64,000 nt of DNA from NCBI GenBank assembly GCA_016946835.1, contig JACVTC010000034.1:64001-128000 (forward strand), written 5' to 3'. The translations under genes were made by a program, and so were the position numbers. This DNA comes from Neocallimastix lanati (nom. inval.). Lineage: Eukaryota > Neocallimastigomycota > Neocallimastigomycetes > Neocallimastigales > Neocallimastigaceae. Of the stretch, positions 10,572-22,945 are shown one piece after another. Under the pieces are notes generated by a model. It saw only the letters and a list, made by a program, of their open reading frames with translations, did not search any database and had not been told where the DNA came from. Each line of letters opens with the position of its first letter. Within the stretch, counting starts at the first letter, position 1.

Positions 10572-11776
10572 GAACGATAACTATATATATCGTAAATATT
10601 GTAGTTGTATTTTTAATTACATAATATATTATACTACATGATTAAACGTAAAAATATTTCTATTTGATAGTAAAAAAAAAAAAAAAAAGAAAAAAAAAAT
10701 GCAATAATTATTAAAATATTTAAAAAATATATATATATATATCAATAAAATTTTTTTAATAGAACTTTTTTTTTTTTTTTTTACTTTTTTAAATCAAAGA
10801 GAATAACTTTCCATTGTTTAGATTTGATATTCTTTAATTATATATTTATATACAAATAAATAAATAAATAAAATTAAATATTAAATAAATAAATAAATAG
10901 AATATATTAATAACTAAATAAATATTATATAAAATAAATAAATGAATAAAAGTATACTGTAAATTAATAAATTTATGAATGATATATATATATGAAGATT
11001 AATATATATATATACATATTACAATGAATAAAACACTTTAAAATAAGGTTTCTATTAAAAAAAAAAAAATTAGAAAAAGAAGAAACTCTTAAAATGGTGC
11101 TTTCCCTAAAAAAAAAAAAAATAATAAATAAAATTAATAATAATAATAAAATATAAAATTAAAAAATATAATTAATAAAAAAAGAAATAAAAACAAAAAA
11201 AATATATATATATAATGATATGAATATATTTTGTATTAGCTATTGAATAGTAAATTTTTTGATTTTTGATTTTTCTTCATCTTTTTCTTTTTCTTCTTAT
11301 TATTATTTAATATTATTATAATTATTCAAAGCTTTCTAGTACATTATAAATACTATCTATTATAATTATTATTTTATTATTAATACAAAATTAAAAATTT
11401 ATATATAACTAAAAAAATAAAAAGGAAAAGAAAGGAAGGTAAAACTAATAAAACTAATAATAACAATAAAATAAAAAAATAATAATGAATAATAAATAAA
11501 TAATAATAAAAAATAATAATGAATAATAATAATAATATTGATGATAAAATTAATAAAATAAAGAATAATAGTATCATCTTTCCTAACATGCGCCACATTG
11601 TCATCAAATGAACATGAAAGAAAAGAAAAAATCTTATTTTATATAAAATTAAAATAAAATTATATATATATATATTAATTAAAAATTAAATAGAAAAAAA
11701 ATTTTTTTTATAACTTTTTTTTTTTAATTTAAAATTGGGTTTGATTGTTGACTTTTTTATTTATTTATTATTTATT

Positions 11777-11807
<31 letters not shown>

Positions 11808-13628
11808 TTATTATATTTATTTATTAAAATTTGTACATTATATATATATATATATTATATATTATATAAATATAAATAATAATAAATATTAAATAAATAA
11901 ATTAAATATTTTATTTAAATAATAGAAATTAAAATAACCATAAATTTTTTTTTTATATTTTATTTTTATTATATAGAGATTAAAGGAATGAAATAGAGAA
12001 AAAAAAAAAAAAAAAGAGTCATAGTTTTGTACGATCCTAAATAAAAAATTTTAGTATTATTATTTATTATTATTCCATTATTTATTATTTATTATTTATT
12101 ATTTATTATTTATTATTCCATTATTTATTATTTATTATTTATTATTTATTATTTATTATTTATTATTTATTATTTATTATTTATTATTTATTATTTATTA
12201 TTCAATTATTTATTATTTATTATTCAATTATTTATTATTTATTATTTATTATTTATTATTTATTATTTATTATTTATTATTTATTATTTATTATTTATTA
12301 TTTATTATTTATTATTTATTATTTATTATTTATTATTTATTATTCAATTATTCAATTATTTATTATTTATTATTTATTATTTATTATTTATTATTTATTA
12401 TTTATTATTTATTATTCAATTATTCAATTATTTATTATTTATTATTTATTATTTATTATTTATTATTTATTATTTATTATTTATTATTTATTATTTATTA
12501 TTCAATTATTTATTATTTATTATTTATTATTTATTATTTATTATTTATTATTTATTATTTATTATTTATTATTTATTATTTATTATTTATTATTCAATTA
12601 TTCAATTATTTATTATTTATTATTTATAATTTCATTATTTATTATTGTGTATATAAAAAAAAATTTTATATATACATAAATTATTTACAACATATATTAA
12701 AAAGAGCAGAGAGCATTATTCACTCTATTTTTTTTTTTTTTTGTACTATTTCTCCACAATAAAATTTGTTTGATCTTCATGATTATTATTATCTTTTTTT
12801 TTTCTTTATTTTTGTGGAGAAAAATAGAAAATAGATATAGGAATTTTACCCATTTCGAGCCAAAAAAATATTTATATATATATATTTATATATGTATTAT
12901 GATACAAACAAATAAACCATATTATAATAGCGGATAAATTACAAAAAAAAATAATAATAAATTAACAGTCAAATAGAATAAAATAAAGAAATAAAACAGG
13001 CATCTAACTCTTGAAATATAAAATATAAACACAAAAATTTCTAAATATCAAATATTTTCATATCTTATTTTTTTTTTTTTAATTTTTTTTATTTTATTAT
13101 ACATTAATTATTTGCTTTTTTATGTGTATTACAAACTTCCTTCAATTACTTTACTTTCTATCCTTTTTCTTTTTTAGAATGAAAATAATAATAATGAGGA
13201 ATTTTTTTTTTGTTTATTATATATTTTGTTTTATTTTTATTTTTTTGGAAGTAATCTTAATTTATAAATAGGTTATTTTATTTTATTTTCTCTAATTGTT
13301 ATTCGTTTATAATTATTTTTTTTACAAATATGTATTTGAGTACTATATTAAATTAGTACGTGAATTTAATTCTGTTGCTTTTTAAACATTTTAATATTTT
13401 AATTTTTTTTAATTACCAATTGTATTATTAATATTTATTTTCATTTTTGTTTTGCATTGTTTTAGTATTATTATGGGAATTTTCCTTTTTATAAAAACAA
13501 AATTGATTTTATAAAATAAAAAAAGCTCATTGATTACTTTTTTTTTCGTATAATTAATATAAAAATTCTTTTTTATTTTTTTTGTTATACTTCTAATTAT
13601 TTCTAATCAAAAATATCTTTTTTTTTTA
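10572..13628. other. Gene-free AT-rich spacer
   Basis: Short A/T-only repeats, A and T runs, (AT)n and (TTTA)n tracts. Positions 11399-11607 are open in one frame on the minus strand, but the translation is only I, L, F, Y and a few others, as any (ATT)n-like sequence would give. I treat it as non-coding. The main structured element is the heptanucleotide satellite at 12055-12645. The 13,000-13,620 part is T-rich and may contain the far 3' region of the adjacent isomerase gene. Confidence 0.6.
12055..12645. repeat. Heptanucleotide satellite (TTATTTA)n
   Basis: About 590 bp of near-perfect TTATTTA heptamers, broken at intervals by a variant carrying C (ttattcaattatt). The variant occurs singly or in pairs, so blocks of uniform heptamers are punctuated by C-containing units. 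Similar arrays recur on both strands in most spacers of the window. Confidence 0.9.
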
Positions 13629-13683
13629 TAAATTCTAAAATTAATTGAATTTATTATTTATTTCTTTAGAATTCTTAATTAAT
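13629..13683 (-). promoter_or_regulatory. Conserved 3' flank of xylose isomerase copy 1
   Basis: The 55 bp directly after the stop codon match 19868-19922 behind copy 2 with only a few changes. They include the palindrome AGAATTCT and AATAAA-type hexamers on the minus strand. Beyond this block the two downstream flanks no longer align by eye. A role in 3'-end formation is inferred. Confidence 0.5.
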
Positions 13684-14997
13684 TTATTGGTACATGGCAA
13701 CAATAGCTTCATAAAGTTCTTGCTTACCAGAAGTCTTCTTTGGTTCTCCGTTCTTCTTACCATATTCGTAAACTTGTTCAAGAGTAAGCTTACCATCTTC
13801 AAAGTCCTTACCCATACCACTGTCGAAGGAAGCGTAACGTTCCTTCTTCATCTTGCAGTATGGAGATTCTTGAAGAAGCTTGGCAGCGTTTTCAAGAGCA
13901 CGAGCCATGGCATCCATACCAGAGACGTGAGCAATAATGATATCTTCAAGATCAGTAGAGTTACGACGAGTCTTGGCATCAAAGTTGGTACCTCCAGTAG
14001 TGAAACCTCCACCACGGATGATTTCCATCCAAGCTTGAACAAGTTCGTATTGATCAATTGGGAATTGATCAGTATCCCAACCGTTTTGGTAATCACCACG
14101 GTTAGCATCAATAGAACCGAGCATACCAGCATCAACAGCACAGGCAAGTTCGTGTTCGAAAGTGTGACCAGCAAGAGTGGCGTGGTTAACTTCAATGTTG
14201 ACCTTGAAGTCCTTGTCTAAGTTGTGGGCTCTAAGGAAACCAATGACAGTTTCGGTATCAACATCATATTGGTGCTTGGTTGGTTCCATTGGCTTTGGTT
14301 CAATGAGGAAAGTACCCTTGAATCCCTTGGAACGAGCGTAGTCACGAGCCATAGTGAGCATAGTGGCCATGTGTTCCTTTTCACGCTTTTGGTCAGTGTT
14401 AAGAAGACTCATGTAACCTTCACGACCACCCCAGAAGACGTAGTTTTCAGCTCCAAGTTCAATACCAGCATCAATAGCATTCTTAATTTGAACAATGGCA
14501 CGAGCAACAACATCAAAGTCTGGGTTAGTAGAGGCACCGTTCATGTAACGTGGGTTACCGAAAACGTTAGCAGTACTCCAGAGAAGCTTAATACCGGTTT
14601 CCTTCTGCTTTTCCTTAAGGTAGGCAACAACAGCCTTAAGGTTAGATTCGTATTCTTCGATGGAGTTACCTTCGGAGACAAGATCGACATCGTGGAAACA
14701 GTAGTGTTCAATACCGAGCTTGGTCATGATTTCAAAACCAGCATCAACCTTTTGCTTGGCAATGGCGATTGGGTCAGTACCTTCGTTCCATGGGAAGGAC
14801 TTAGTACCAACACCGAATTGGTCAGCACCATCGGCGCAAAGAGTGTGCCACCAGGCCATTGCGAAACGTAACCAATCCTTCATTTTCTTACCCATAACTT
14901 CCTTTTCAGCATCGTAGTAGTGGAAAGCTAAAGGATTCTTAGAATCCTTACCTTCGAACTTAATCTTACTAATTTCTGGGAAATATTCCTTAGTCAT
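13684..14997 (-). CDS. xylA: Xylose isomerase, copy 1
   Basis: Encodes 437 residues, the length of the Piromyces enzyme, and interconverts D-xylose and D-xylulose in the cytosol using two divalent metals. Active-site residues are all present: H102 and D105 in [10 protein letters not shown]233 and K235 in LIEPKP, E269 and H272 in NIEVNHAT, D297 in SIDANRGD, D308 and D310 in WDTDQFP, and D340 in TNFDAK. The N-terminus MTKEYFPEI shows no signal peptide, and there is no intron. Codon use favours G/C-ending codons such as AAG and TTC far more than the surroundings would predict. Fungal isomerases of this group are known to derive from Bacteroidetes by horizontal transfer. The start is the only ATG that fits the family N-terminus. 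A TATA-like box lies about 105 bp upstream. The protein is identical to copy 2. Confidence 0.97.
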   Translation of the reverse strand: MTKEYFPEISKIKFEGKDSKNPLAFHYYDAEKEVMGKKMKDWLRFAMAWWHTLCADGADQFGVGTKSFPWNEGTDPIAIAKQKVDAGFEIMTKLGIEHYCFHDVDLVSEGNSIEEYESNLKAVVAYLKEKQKETGIKLLWSTANVFGNPRYMNGASTNPDFDVVARAIVQIKNAIDAGIELGAENYVFWGGREGYMSLLNTDQKREKEHMATMLTMARDYARSKGFKGTFLIEPKPMEPTKHQYDVDTETVIGFLRAHNLDKDFKVNIEVNHATLAGHTFEHELACAVDAGMLGSIDANRGDYQNGWDTDQFPIDQYELVQAWMEIIRGGGFTTGGTNFDAKTRRNSTDLEDIIIAHVSGMDAMARALENAAKLLQESPYCKMKKERYASFDSGMGKDFEDGKLTLEQVYEYGKKNGEPKKTSGKQELYEAIVAMYQ

Positions 14998-15100
14998 TTT
15001 GATTAATAATTTTTCTATTTAATAATTTATTGGTAAAAAAAAAAAATATATGATAGATAAAGAAAAAAAAAATTTTATAATTTGTGAGAAATTAGATGAC

Positions 15101-15108
15101 TATTTATA
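15101..15108 (-). promoter_or_regulatory. TATA-like box of xylose isomerase copy 1
   Basis: On the minus strand the sequence is CTATAAATAGTCA, with TATAAATA 104-111 bp before the ATG. The same 13-mer sits at nearly the same distance before copy 2, although much of the intervening leader differs. Conservation amid divergence supports a promoter role, which is inferred. Confidence 0.6.
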
Positions 15109-16019
15109 GTTTTTTTCTTTCTTGTTTTGAAATAGATTAAAAATTGTTTATCATACAAATAAGGTAATTATTTTTATTATAATTTATTATTATTAATTAA
15201 TATTATTAGTATTATTATTATTATTGAAGATCTTATTTTAAAAGAATAATTTAATAATATTCAATGAAATAATATAAAATTTATATAATACAATATAATA
15301 GAGTATAATATAATATAAAAAAAATAAAAATGAAAATAAAAACAAAAAAAAAAAAAAAGTTATTTTTTTATAATTACAATAGTAATATTAATTGATTTAT
15401 ATGAAGTGTACAACAATTTAATATAATTTAATTAAAAGAAAATTAAATCAATTACTTTAAAATAAAAATAAAAAAAAAAATGTTAAAATAAAATAAAATT
15501 AATATACAGTAAATAAACTCTATTATATATAAAATTTCAATGATCCAATTATCCAATCGATAGATAAATATTTATAGTTTAGATTTAAATAGATGTACTC
15601 TTATTTTATTTTAATTCTTATTTTTTTTTTTTTAATTTTAATTTTAATTTTAATTTAATTTTAATTTAATTTAAAAAAAAAAGATTAAAAACTCATTAGA
15701 AATAAATAAATAAATAAATAAATAAATAAGTAAATATATATATATATAAATAAATAAATAAATAAAATAAGTAAATTAATAAATAAATTAATATATAAAT
15801 AAATAATCAAAAAGTATCAAATATTATTAAAAATTATTATTAATTGTATTCATATATAGTTATATTTAAATAAGTTCAAAAAAAAGAGTTTGTTGAATGT
15901 ACGATGTAACTCGGTTTTTTTAATTATCCTCCTGGGAGAAATTTTTACCATATTAAATTTAATATAATGATGATTTTATTATTTATTCTTTAATATTGAA
16001 TACATTATATTTAATAATT

Positions 16020-16335
16020 AATTATTTATTATCTTTTATTAATAAAGTCTCTTTTTTATTATTCAATTATTTATTATTTATTATTTATTAATAAATACTC
16101 TTTTTATTATTATTTATTATTTATTTATTAATAAATACTCTTTTTATTATTTATTATTTATTATTTATTAATAAATACTCTTTTTATTATTATTTATTAT
16201 TTATTATTCAATTATTTATTAATAAATATTCTTTTTATTATTGATTATTTATTATTTATTATTAATAAATACTCTTTTTATTATTTATTATTTATTATTT
16301 AATTATTTAATTATTTAATTATTATTTATAATGTC
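16020..16335. repeat. Satellite with TATTTATTAATAAATA palindromes
   Basis: TTATTTA heptamers alternate with the element TATTTATTAATAAATACTC followed by TTTTTATTATT. The 16-mer TATTTATTAATAAATA, for example at 16082-16097, is a perfect palindrome and recurs about every 40-50 bp. The same composite unit is found on either strand in several other spacers. Confidence 0.85.
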
Positions 16336-17361
16336 TCTTTTTTTTTATTATTTATTATATATTATTTCAAATTATTTCAAATTATGTACGACAAAGATAC
16401 AATCTTTAATTTATTAGTTTAATATGTATCATAACTATTGACTATTGAATCATTGACTATTTCATCCAATTCGATTCGATACTTCTTCATATATTCTATC
16501 ATATATTTCAATTTCAATTTATATATTATTATCACTATATTAAATTTTACACTACAAAAAAAAAAAAAAAAAAAAGTCTCAATTTTTTATTATTATTATT
16601 ATTTATTATTATTTATTATTATTAATTATTATTTATTATTATTATTTATTAATTTATTTACTTATTATTTATTACATTATTTATTTATATATTATATTGT
16701 TTATTCATTTATTATATTATATTATTTATTATTTATTTATTTATTTTGATTAATTAAAATAAGGAGTTAAGAATAGTACGTCTTTTAGTTGTACGTCTTT
16801 TAAAATATATAAATATATATATTAATTTATTTGTTGTTGTTATTATTATTATTATATAATATTATGGTTGAGAGTATAATTAAATATTAATAAAAATAAA
16901 AAAAAAAAAAATGACAACTTAAGATAATGTAATTTGAAAATTACATTTTTAAATTGAAAAAAAAAAAAAAAAAAAAAAAAAAAGATAAAAAAGAAAATAA
17001 TAATGATAATGATAATGATAATAATTAAATTATGCTTAAAAAGAAATCCAAAAAGCATTATGCTATACAAATAAAAAAAGAAAATTTTTTTGAAAGATTA
17101 ATATTTAAATAATTAAATAATGAATATTGAATAATTAATAATTAAAGAGAATTTTAATTGTTTTAATAATAAATAATAAATAATGAATAGAAATTATGAT
17201 AGTATAAACATTAAAAGAGAATTGTAAAAAAAAAAAATAATAATAATGAATAAATAAATAATAACAAAAGTATAAATAAATACTAATAATACTACCGCTA
17301 ATATTATTAATATTACTATTAATAATAATAATAATAATAATTAATAATTCAAATTAATTGT

Positions 17362-17397
<36 letters not shown>

Positions 17398-17602
17398 AAT
17401 AGCAATAACAATATAAATAAATAAATAAAAATTTTTTTTTATTTATATATATATATTTATATATATTTATATATTATTATTATTATTATTAGACCAATGG
17501 ATATATTAAATGTATGTTATGCAGTATAGTATTTATTTTTAAACTAAATAATAGTAATAATAATAATAATAAATAATAATAACTTTTCTTTCACTAAATC
17601 TG

Positions 17603-17657
17603 TCTCTCTCCCTTCCTTCCTTCTCCCTCTCCTTTTTTTTTTTTCCCCTCCCTCTCT
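17603..17657 (+). repeat. 55-nt pure pyrimidine tract
   Basis: Uninterrupted C/T sequence with many C residues, standing out in a region otherwise nearly devoid of C. Polypyrimidine mirror-type tracts can adopt triplex (H-DNA) structure. No gene adjoins it. Confidence 0.8.
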
Positions 17658-18137
17658 ACTTAATTAAACGAGAAATTAAATCGATCATTAAATATTAAAT
17701 CAATTGAATTAAATCAATTATTAAAAAAAAAAAAAATTATTTATTTTTATATAATACTAAAAAAAAAAAAAAAAAAAAATTAGAAAATTAATATATTTTG
17801 TTTTTTATTATCCAATTCTAAATAAGCTTCATCTTTTCTTAGAAAGAAAATTAAAAAAAATAAAAAAAGAAAAAAAAAAAGATTAATGTTCCTAAAAGGG
17901 TTAAAACACCTCTTCAAATAAATTACATATAAATTATATTTATTATTTCTTTATTATTTATTTATTTACTTATTATATATTTATTTATTTACCATATATT
18001 TATTAACATTAATATTTATTTATTTATTTATTAACTCATTAAGTGTATTGATTTTATTGATTGATTTTTAATTCAATGTCAAAAAAAAAAAAAAATAGGA
18101 ATAAACAAAAATAAAAAAAATAAGAACAATTTAATTA

Positions 18138-18700
18138 TAAATAAATAATAAATAATAAATATTAAATAATAAATATTAAATAATAAATATTAAATAATAA
18201 ATATTAAATAATAAATAATAAATAATAAATAATAAGTAATAAAAATAATAAATAATAAATAATAAATAATAAATAATAAATAATAAATAATAAATAATAA
18301 ATATTAAATAATAAACAATAAATAATAAACAATAAACAATAAATAATAAATAATAAATAATAAATAATAAATAATAAATATTAAATATTAAATATTAAAT
18401 AATAAATAATTAAATAATAAATAATGAATATTAAATATTAAATATTAAATAATAAATAATAAATAATAAAAATAATAAATAATAAATAATAAATAATAAA
18501 TAATAAATAATAAATAATAAATAATAAATAATAAATAATAAATAATAAATAATAAATAATAAATAATAAATAATATTGGAATAATAAATAATAAATAATA
18601 AATAATATTGGAATAATAAATAATAAATAATAAATAATAAATAATTAAATAATAAAAATAATAAAAATAATAAATGAGTACTTATTAATAAAAAATAAAT
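18138..18700. repeat. Heptanucleotide satellite (AAATAAT)n
   Basis: Roughly 560 bp of AAATAAT heptamers, the reverse complement of the 12 kb satellite. It has interspersed variants AAATATT, AAACAAT and two ATTGGAATAAT units near 18575 and 18607. Confidence 0.9.
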
Positions 18701-19867
18701 AATTATAAAAAAATTTTTAAATTTAGGATTGAAAAAAAAAAAAAAAAAAAGTGGAAATGAAAATGATGCTTGTATTGTATTATATGCAATAATTTTTTTT
18801 TTAATAGATTGATCATCTATTAAAAAAAATTAATATATATATATATATATATAAAAAGAAAGTAAAAAAATAATAAATGAAAATAAATATTAAAAAAAAT
18901 AAATCATCTTTAAAAGTAAATATTATAAAAAAAATAAATAAAAAAAATAAATAAATAAAGTTTGTTCCTTTTTTTTTTTTTTTTTTTTTAAATAAATAAT
19001 AATTCAAAGTTAGATTAAATTAAAGAAATGGAGTAGGTTATCATAATAGAGTTATTCATTAACTAAATAATAAAATAATAAAATAATTAAAGGATAAATA
19101 ATATAATAATTAAATACTAATTAATATTTATCTCTGGTATCTCTTGGATAAAAATAAATTTAAAATACCTTTCATAAAAATAAAATCAACTATTGACATT
19201 TAAAATTTCTTTTTTTTTTTTTTTTTCTTAAATAAATTAAATTAATACTTTTTTTATTTTCATTAAAAAAAAAAAAAAGAATTAAATAATTAATTTCCTT
19301 TAAACTGCATTTCTCCACAAACTGAAATCTTATTTTTATCTTTTTAATATAATTATTTCCAAAAAAAGACATTAAATTCTTTTTATTTCTTTCTTTCATT
19401 TTAATAAATAAACACTAATAATTAAAATAATATAAAAAGACTTTTTTTTATTTATTTTATTTTTTATTAATTAATATTTTTTATTCATTAATTATTTTTT
19501 TTATGTGCTTTATTTGCTTTGTTTTTTTTTTTAAAAAATTTAAACGCAATATTTTCTTTCTTTATACTTTGGAAATGAAAATAATAATTTTCTTTTTTTT
19601 TTTATTCGATATTTATATCCTAAACATTATAGGATTTTATTTTTTCTATTTATTTTATTTTATTTTTAATTTCCTAATTTATTTTGCTTTTTGTTTATTT
19701 TTATATTTTCTTTTTTCCTTTTCAAAAGTACTATATTTAATTAGTACTTTTTTTTTTTTATAAAAAATTAATTTTTACCAATTGAATTATTAAAAAAAAA
19801 ATGCAGATTATTATTTTATTTTTATTTAGATATTTCTTAAATTATGGGGGATATTACTTTTTATACA

Positions 19868-19922
19868 TAAATTCTAAAATTAATTAAATTTATTCTTTAT
19901 TTTTTTAGAATTCTTAATTAAT
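19868..19922 (-). promoter_or_regulatory. Conserved 3' flank of xylose isomerase copy 2
   Basis: Counterpart of 13629-13683, sharing the AGAATTCT palindrome and AATAAA-like hexamers directly behind the stop codon. Confidence 0.5.
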
Positions 19923-21236
19923 TTATTGGTACATGGCAACAATAGCTTCATAAAGTTCTTGCTTACCAGAAGTCTTCTTTGGTTCTCCGTTCTTCTTACC
20001 ATATTCGTAAACTTGTTCAAGAGTAAGCTTACCATCTTCAAAGTCCTTACCCATACCACTGTCGAAGGAAGCGTAACGTTCCTTCTTCATCTTGCAGTAT
20101 GGAGATTCTTGAAGAAGCTTGGCAGCGTTTTCAAGAGCACGAGCCATGGCATCCATACCAGAGACGTGAGCAATAATGATATCTTCAAGATCAGTAGAGT
20201 TACGACGAGTCTTGGCATCAAAGTTGGTACCTCCAGTAGTGAAACCTCCACCACGGATGATTTCCATCCAAGCTTGGACAAGTTCGTATTGGTCAATTGG
20301 GAATTGATCAGTATCCCAACCGTTTTGGTAATCACCACGGTTAGCATCAATAGAACCGAGCATACCAGCATCAACAGCACAGGCAAGTTCGTGTTCGAAA
20401 GTGTGACCAGCAAGAGTGGCGTGGTTAACTTCAATGTTGACCTTGAAGTCCTTGTCTAAGTTGTGGGCTCTAAGGAAACCAATGACAGTTTCAGTATCAA
20501 CATCATATTGGTGCTTGGTTGGTTCCATTGGCTTTGGTTCAATGAGGAAAGTACCCTTGAATCCCTTGGAACGAGCGTAGTCACGAGCCATAGTGAGCAT
20601 AGTGGCCATGTGTTCCTTTTCACGCTTTTGGTCAGTGTTAAGAAGACTCATGTAACCTTCACGACCACCCCAGAAGACGTAGTTTTCAGCTCCAAGTTCA
20701 ATACCAGCATCAATGGCATTCTTAATTTGAACAATGGCACGAGCAACAACATCAAAGTCTGGGTTAGTAGAGGCACCGTTCATGTAACGTGGGTTACCGA
20801 AAACGTTAGCAGTACTCCAGAGAAGCTTAATACCGGTTTCCTTCTGCTTTTCCTTAAGGTAGGCAACAACAGCCTTAAGGTTAGATTCGTATTCTTCGAT
20901 GGAGTTACCTTCGGAGACAAGATCGACATCGTGGAAACAGTAGTGTTCAATACCGAGCTTGGTCATGATTTCAAAACCAGCATCAACCTTTTGCTTGGCA
21001 ATGGCGATTGGGTCAGTACCTTCGTTCCATGGGAAAGACTTAGTACCAACACCGAATTGGTCAGCACCATCGGCGCAAAGAGTGTGCCACCAGGCCATGG
21101 CGAAACGTAACCAATCCTTCATTTTCTTACCCATAACTTCCTTTTCAGCATCGTAGTAGTGGAAAGCTAAAGGATTCTTAGAATCCTTACCTTCGAACTT
21201 AATCTTGCTGATTTCTGGGAAATATTCCTTAGTCAT
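19923..21236 (-). CDS. xylA: Xylose isomerase, copy 2
   Basis: Encodes 437 residues, identical to copy 1 at every position, including the catalytic and metal-binding residues (H102, D105, E233, K235, E269, H272, D297, D308, D310, D340). By eye the two coding sequences differ at 8 of 1,314 bases, all synonymous, at about 20276, 20292, 20493, 20715, 21037, 21100, 21207 and 21210. It performs the same reaction, xylose to xylulose, in the cytosol. Same strand as copy 1, about 4.9 kb upstream of it, with its own TATA-like box, so it should be transcribed separately. The leader and trailer are alignable only for about 110 bp and 55 bp. Whether the copies differ in expression cannot be seen here. 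Confidence 0.97.
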   Translation of the reverse strand: MTKEYFPEISKIKFEGKDSKNPLAFHYYDAEKEVMGKKMKDWLRFAMAWWHTLCADGADQFGVGTKSFPWNEGTDPIAIAKQKVDAGFEIMTKLGIEHYCFHDVDLVSEGNSIEEYESNLKAVVAYLKEKQKETGIKLLWSTANVFGNPRYMNGASTNPDFDVVARAIVQIKNAIDAGIELGAENYVFWGGREGYMSLLNTDQKREKEHMATMLTMARDYARSKGFKGTFLIEPKPMEPTKHQYDVDTETVIGFLRAHNLDKDFKVNIEVNHATLAGHTFEHELACAVDAGMLGSIDANRGDYQNGWDTDQFPIDQYELVQAWMEIIRGGGFTTGGTNFDAKTRRNSTDLEDIIIAHVSGMDAMARALENAAKLLQESPYCKMKKERYASFDSGMGKDFEDGKLTLEQVYEYGKKNGEPKKTSGKQELYEAIVAMYQ

Positions 21237-21341
21237 TTTGAATAATTTTATTTATAATAATTTATTGGTAAAAAATAAAAAAAAAATTTTTAATTTTTTT
21301 TTAATTTGATTTTATTAATTTTTAAAGAGAAATTAACTGAC

Positions 21342-21349
21342 TATTTATA
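21342..21349 (-). promoter_or_regulatory. TATA-like box of xylose isomerase copy 2
   Basis: CTATAAATAGTCA on the minus strand, with TATAAATA 106-113 bp before the ATG. It is positionally equivalent to the element of copy 1. The adjoining TTTCTC on the minus strand is shared too. Confidence 0.6.
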
Positions 21350-22492
21350 GTTTTCTTTTTTTTTTTTTCTTTTTTAAACTTTTTTTTATGGATTAAATTA
21401 AAAATGAAAGAAATAATTGAAAAACCCAAATTTTATAGTGATTGAATATAATCAATATTTAATAAGAATCAATTGAATCAATTGAATTCCAAGTATAAAC
21501 AAAATAAATAATTTCATACTCATCAAATATAATGAATAAAATAAAATTATTAAAATATATATATTAATTTATATATATATTTATTATTTTTTTTTTTTAT
21601 TAATTTACTAATTTAGATATATCAATTATTATTAAATATTATAAAACTATTATTAATTATTATTTATTTAGTATTAATTTATATATTTATTCATGTATCT
21701 ATTTATTTATTTTTTTAATAATTTATTATCGAAAATCTTCATTTAAATTGTTAATATATGTGATTTCAATTGAAAGTATAAAGATTTCATATAATTCTAT
21801 ATATTTTTATTTAAATTAAATTGATTTAAATAAATAAATAATTTAAACTAATTTATTATTTTATTATATTTTATTATATATTATTATATTTATTTTGTTA
21901 TATATTATATTATATTCAATCTATACTTTATATTATTTATTCTATTCTATTTTATTATATTTTATTATATTTCATTCGATAAAAAAGTTTATATTTAACT
22001 TAAAACTATATTACCTCTATTGAATATAAAATTTTATAATCCATTTTTTAATTAAATTTAATTTAAATTTATGTTGATATCCCATAAAAAATAAAATATC
22101 CCATAAATAAATAAATGAAAAAGAAAGAAAAGGAAAGGAAAGGAAAGAAAAAAACCATAAAAATAAAAATAAAGAATAATAAAAAAAATAAAGAATAATA
22201 AAAAAAATAAAGAATAATAAAAAGAAAAAAAAGTAGAAAAAAAAAGGAAGCCAAAATTATAATGAAAACAAGAAATAAAAAGAAATAAAAAATAAAAAGA
22301 AATAAAAAATAAAAAGAAATAAAAAAGTTAAGAAATAAAAAGAAATAAAAAAGTTAAGAAATAAAAAGAAATAAAAAAGTTAAGAAATAAAAAGAAATAA
22401 AAATAAAAAAATAAAAATTATAAAATTTAAATGAACCACGTATTATTTGGAATATAAATAATGTAAAAGTGTTTCAATAAATTAAAAAATAA

Positions 22493-22945
22493 TAAATAAT
22501 AAATAATAAATTAAAAAAAAAATAATCATACAATAAAAGATAAATAAGAAATAAAATAAAATTAAATAATCATACTATAATAAATAATAAATAATAATAA
22601 TAAATAATTAAATAATAAAAAGAGTATTTATTAATAAATAATAAATAATAAATAATAAATAATAAATAATAAATAATAATAAATAATAAAAAGAGTATTT
22701 ATTAATAAATAATAAATAATAAATAATAAATAATAAATAATAAATAATAATAAATAATAAAAAGAGTATTTATTAATAAATAATAAATAATAAATAATAA
22801 ATAATAAATAATAAATAATAAATAATAAATAATAAAATAATAATAAATAATAAAAAGAGTATTTATTAATAAATAATAAATAATAATAATAAATAATAAA
22901 TAATAAATAATAATAATAATAATAATAAATAATGATATTATTTAT
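22493..22945. repeat. Satellite with palindromic AAAAAGAGTATTTATTAATAAATA units
   Basis: AAATAAT heptamers with four inserted units of AATAATAAAAAGAG followed by the 16-bp palindrome TATTTATTAATAAATA (near 22625, 22692, 22767 and 22860). Reverse complement of the units at 16020-16335. Confidence 0.85.

Larger units (their letters stand above)
15110..19867. other. Gene-free AT-rich spacer between the isomerase genes
   Basis: Contains (TA)n, (AAAT)n and homopolymer runs, two heptanucleotide satellites (about 16020-16335 and 18138-18700) and a pure pyrimidine tract (17603-17657). Short open stretches at 16438, 16852, 18813, 19190 and 19503 translate into F/I/Y/L/K-only strings and are not believable genes. 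Confidence 0.6.

Noticed and set aside
11380-11607. Overlapping minus-strand frames starting MMTMWRMLGK and MAHVRKDD
   Set aside because: Only the first 10-15 residues are mixed; the rest is translated ATT-type repeat. No homology or gene context.
12055-12645. Possible CRISPR-like or centromeric array
   Set aside because: The unit is a 7-bp simple repeat without unique spacers in a eukaryotic genome. Centromere function cannot be judged from sequence alone.
13645-14871. Plus-strand open frames of 191 and 215 codons over the first isomerase
   Set aside because: Antisense shadows of the isomerase coding sequence; the same shadows recur over copy 2 and have no recognisable domains.
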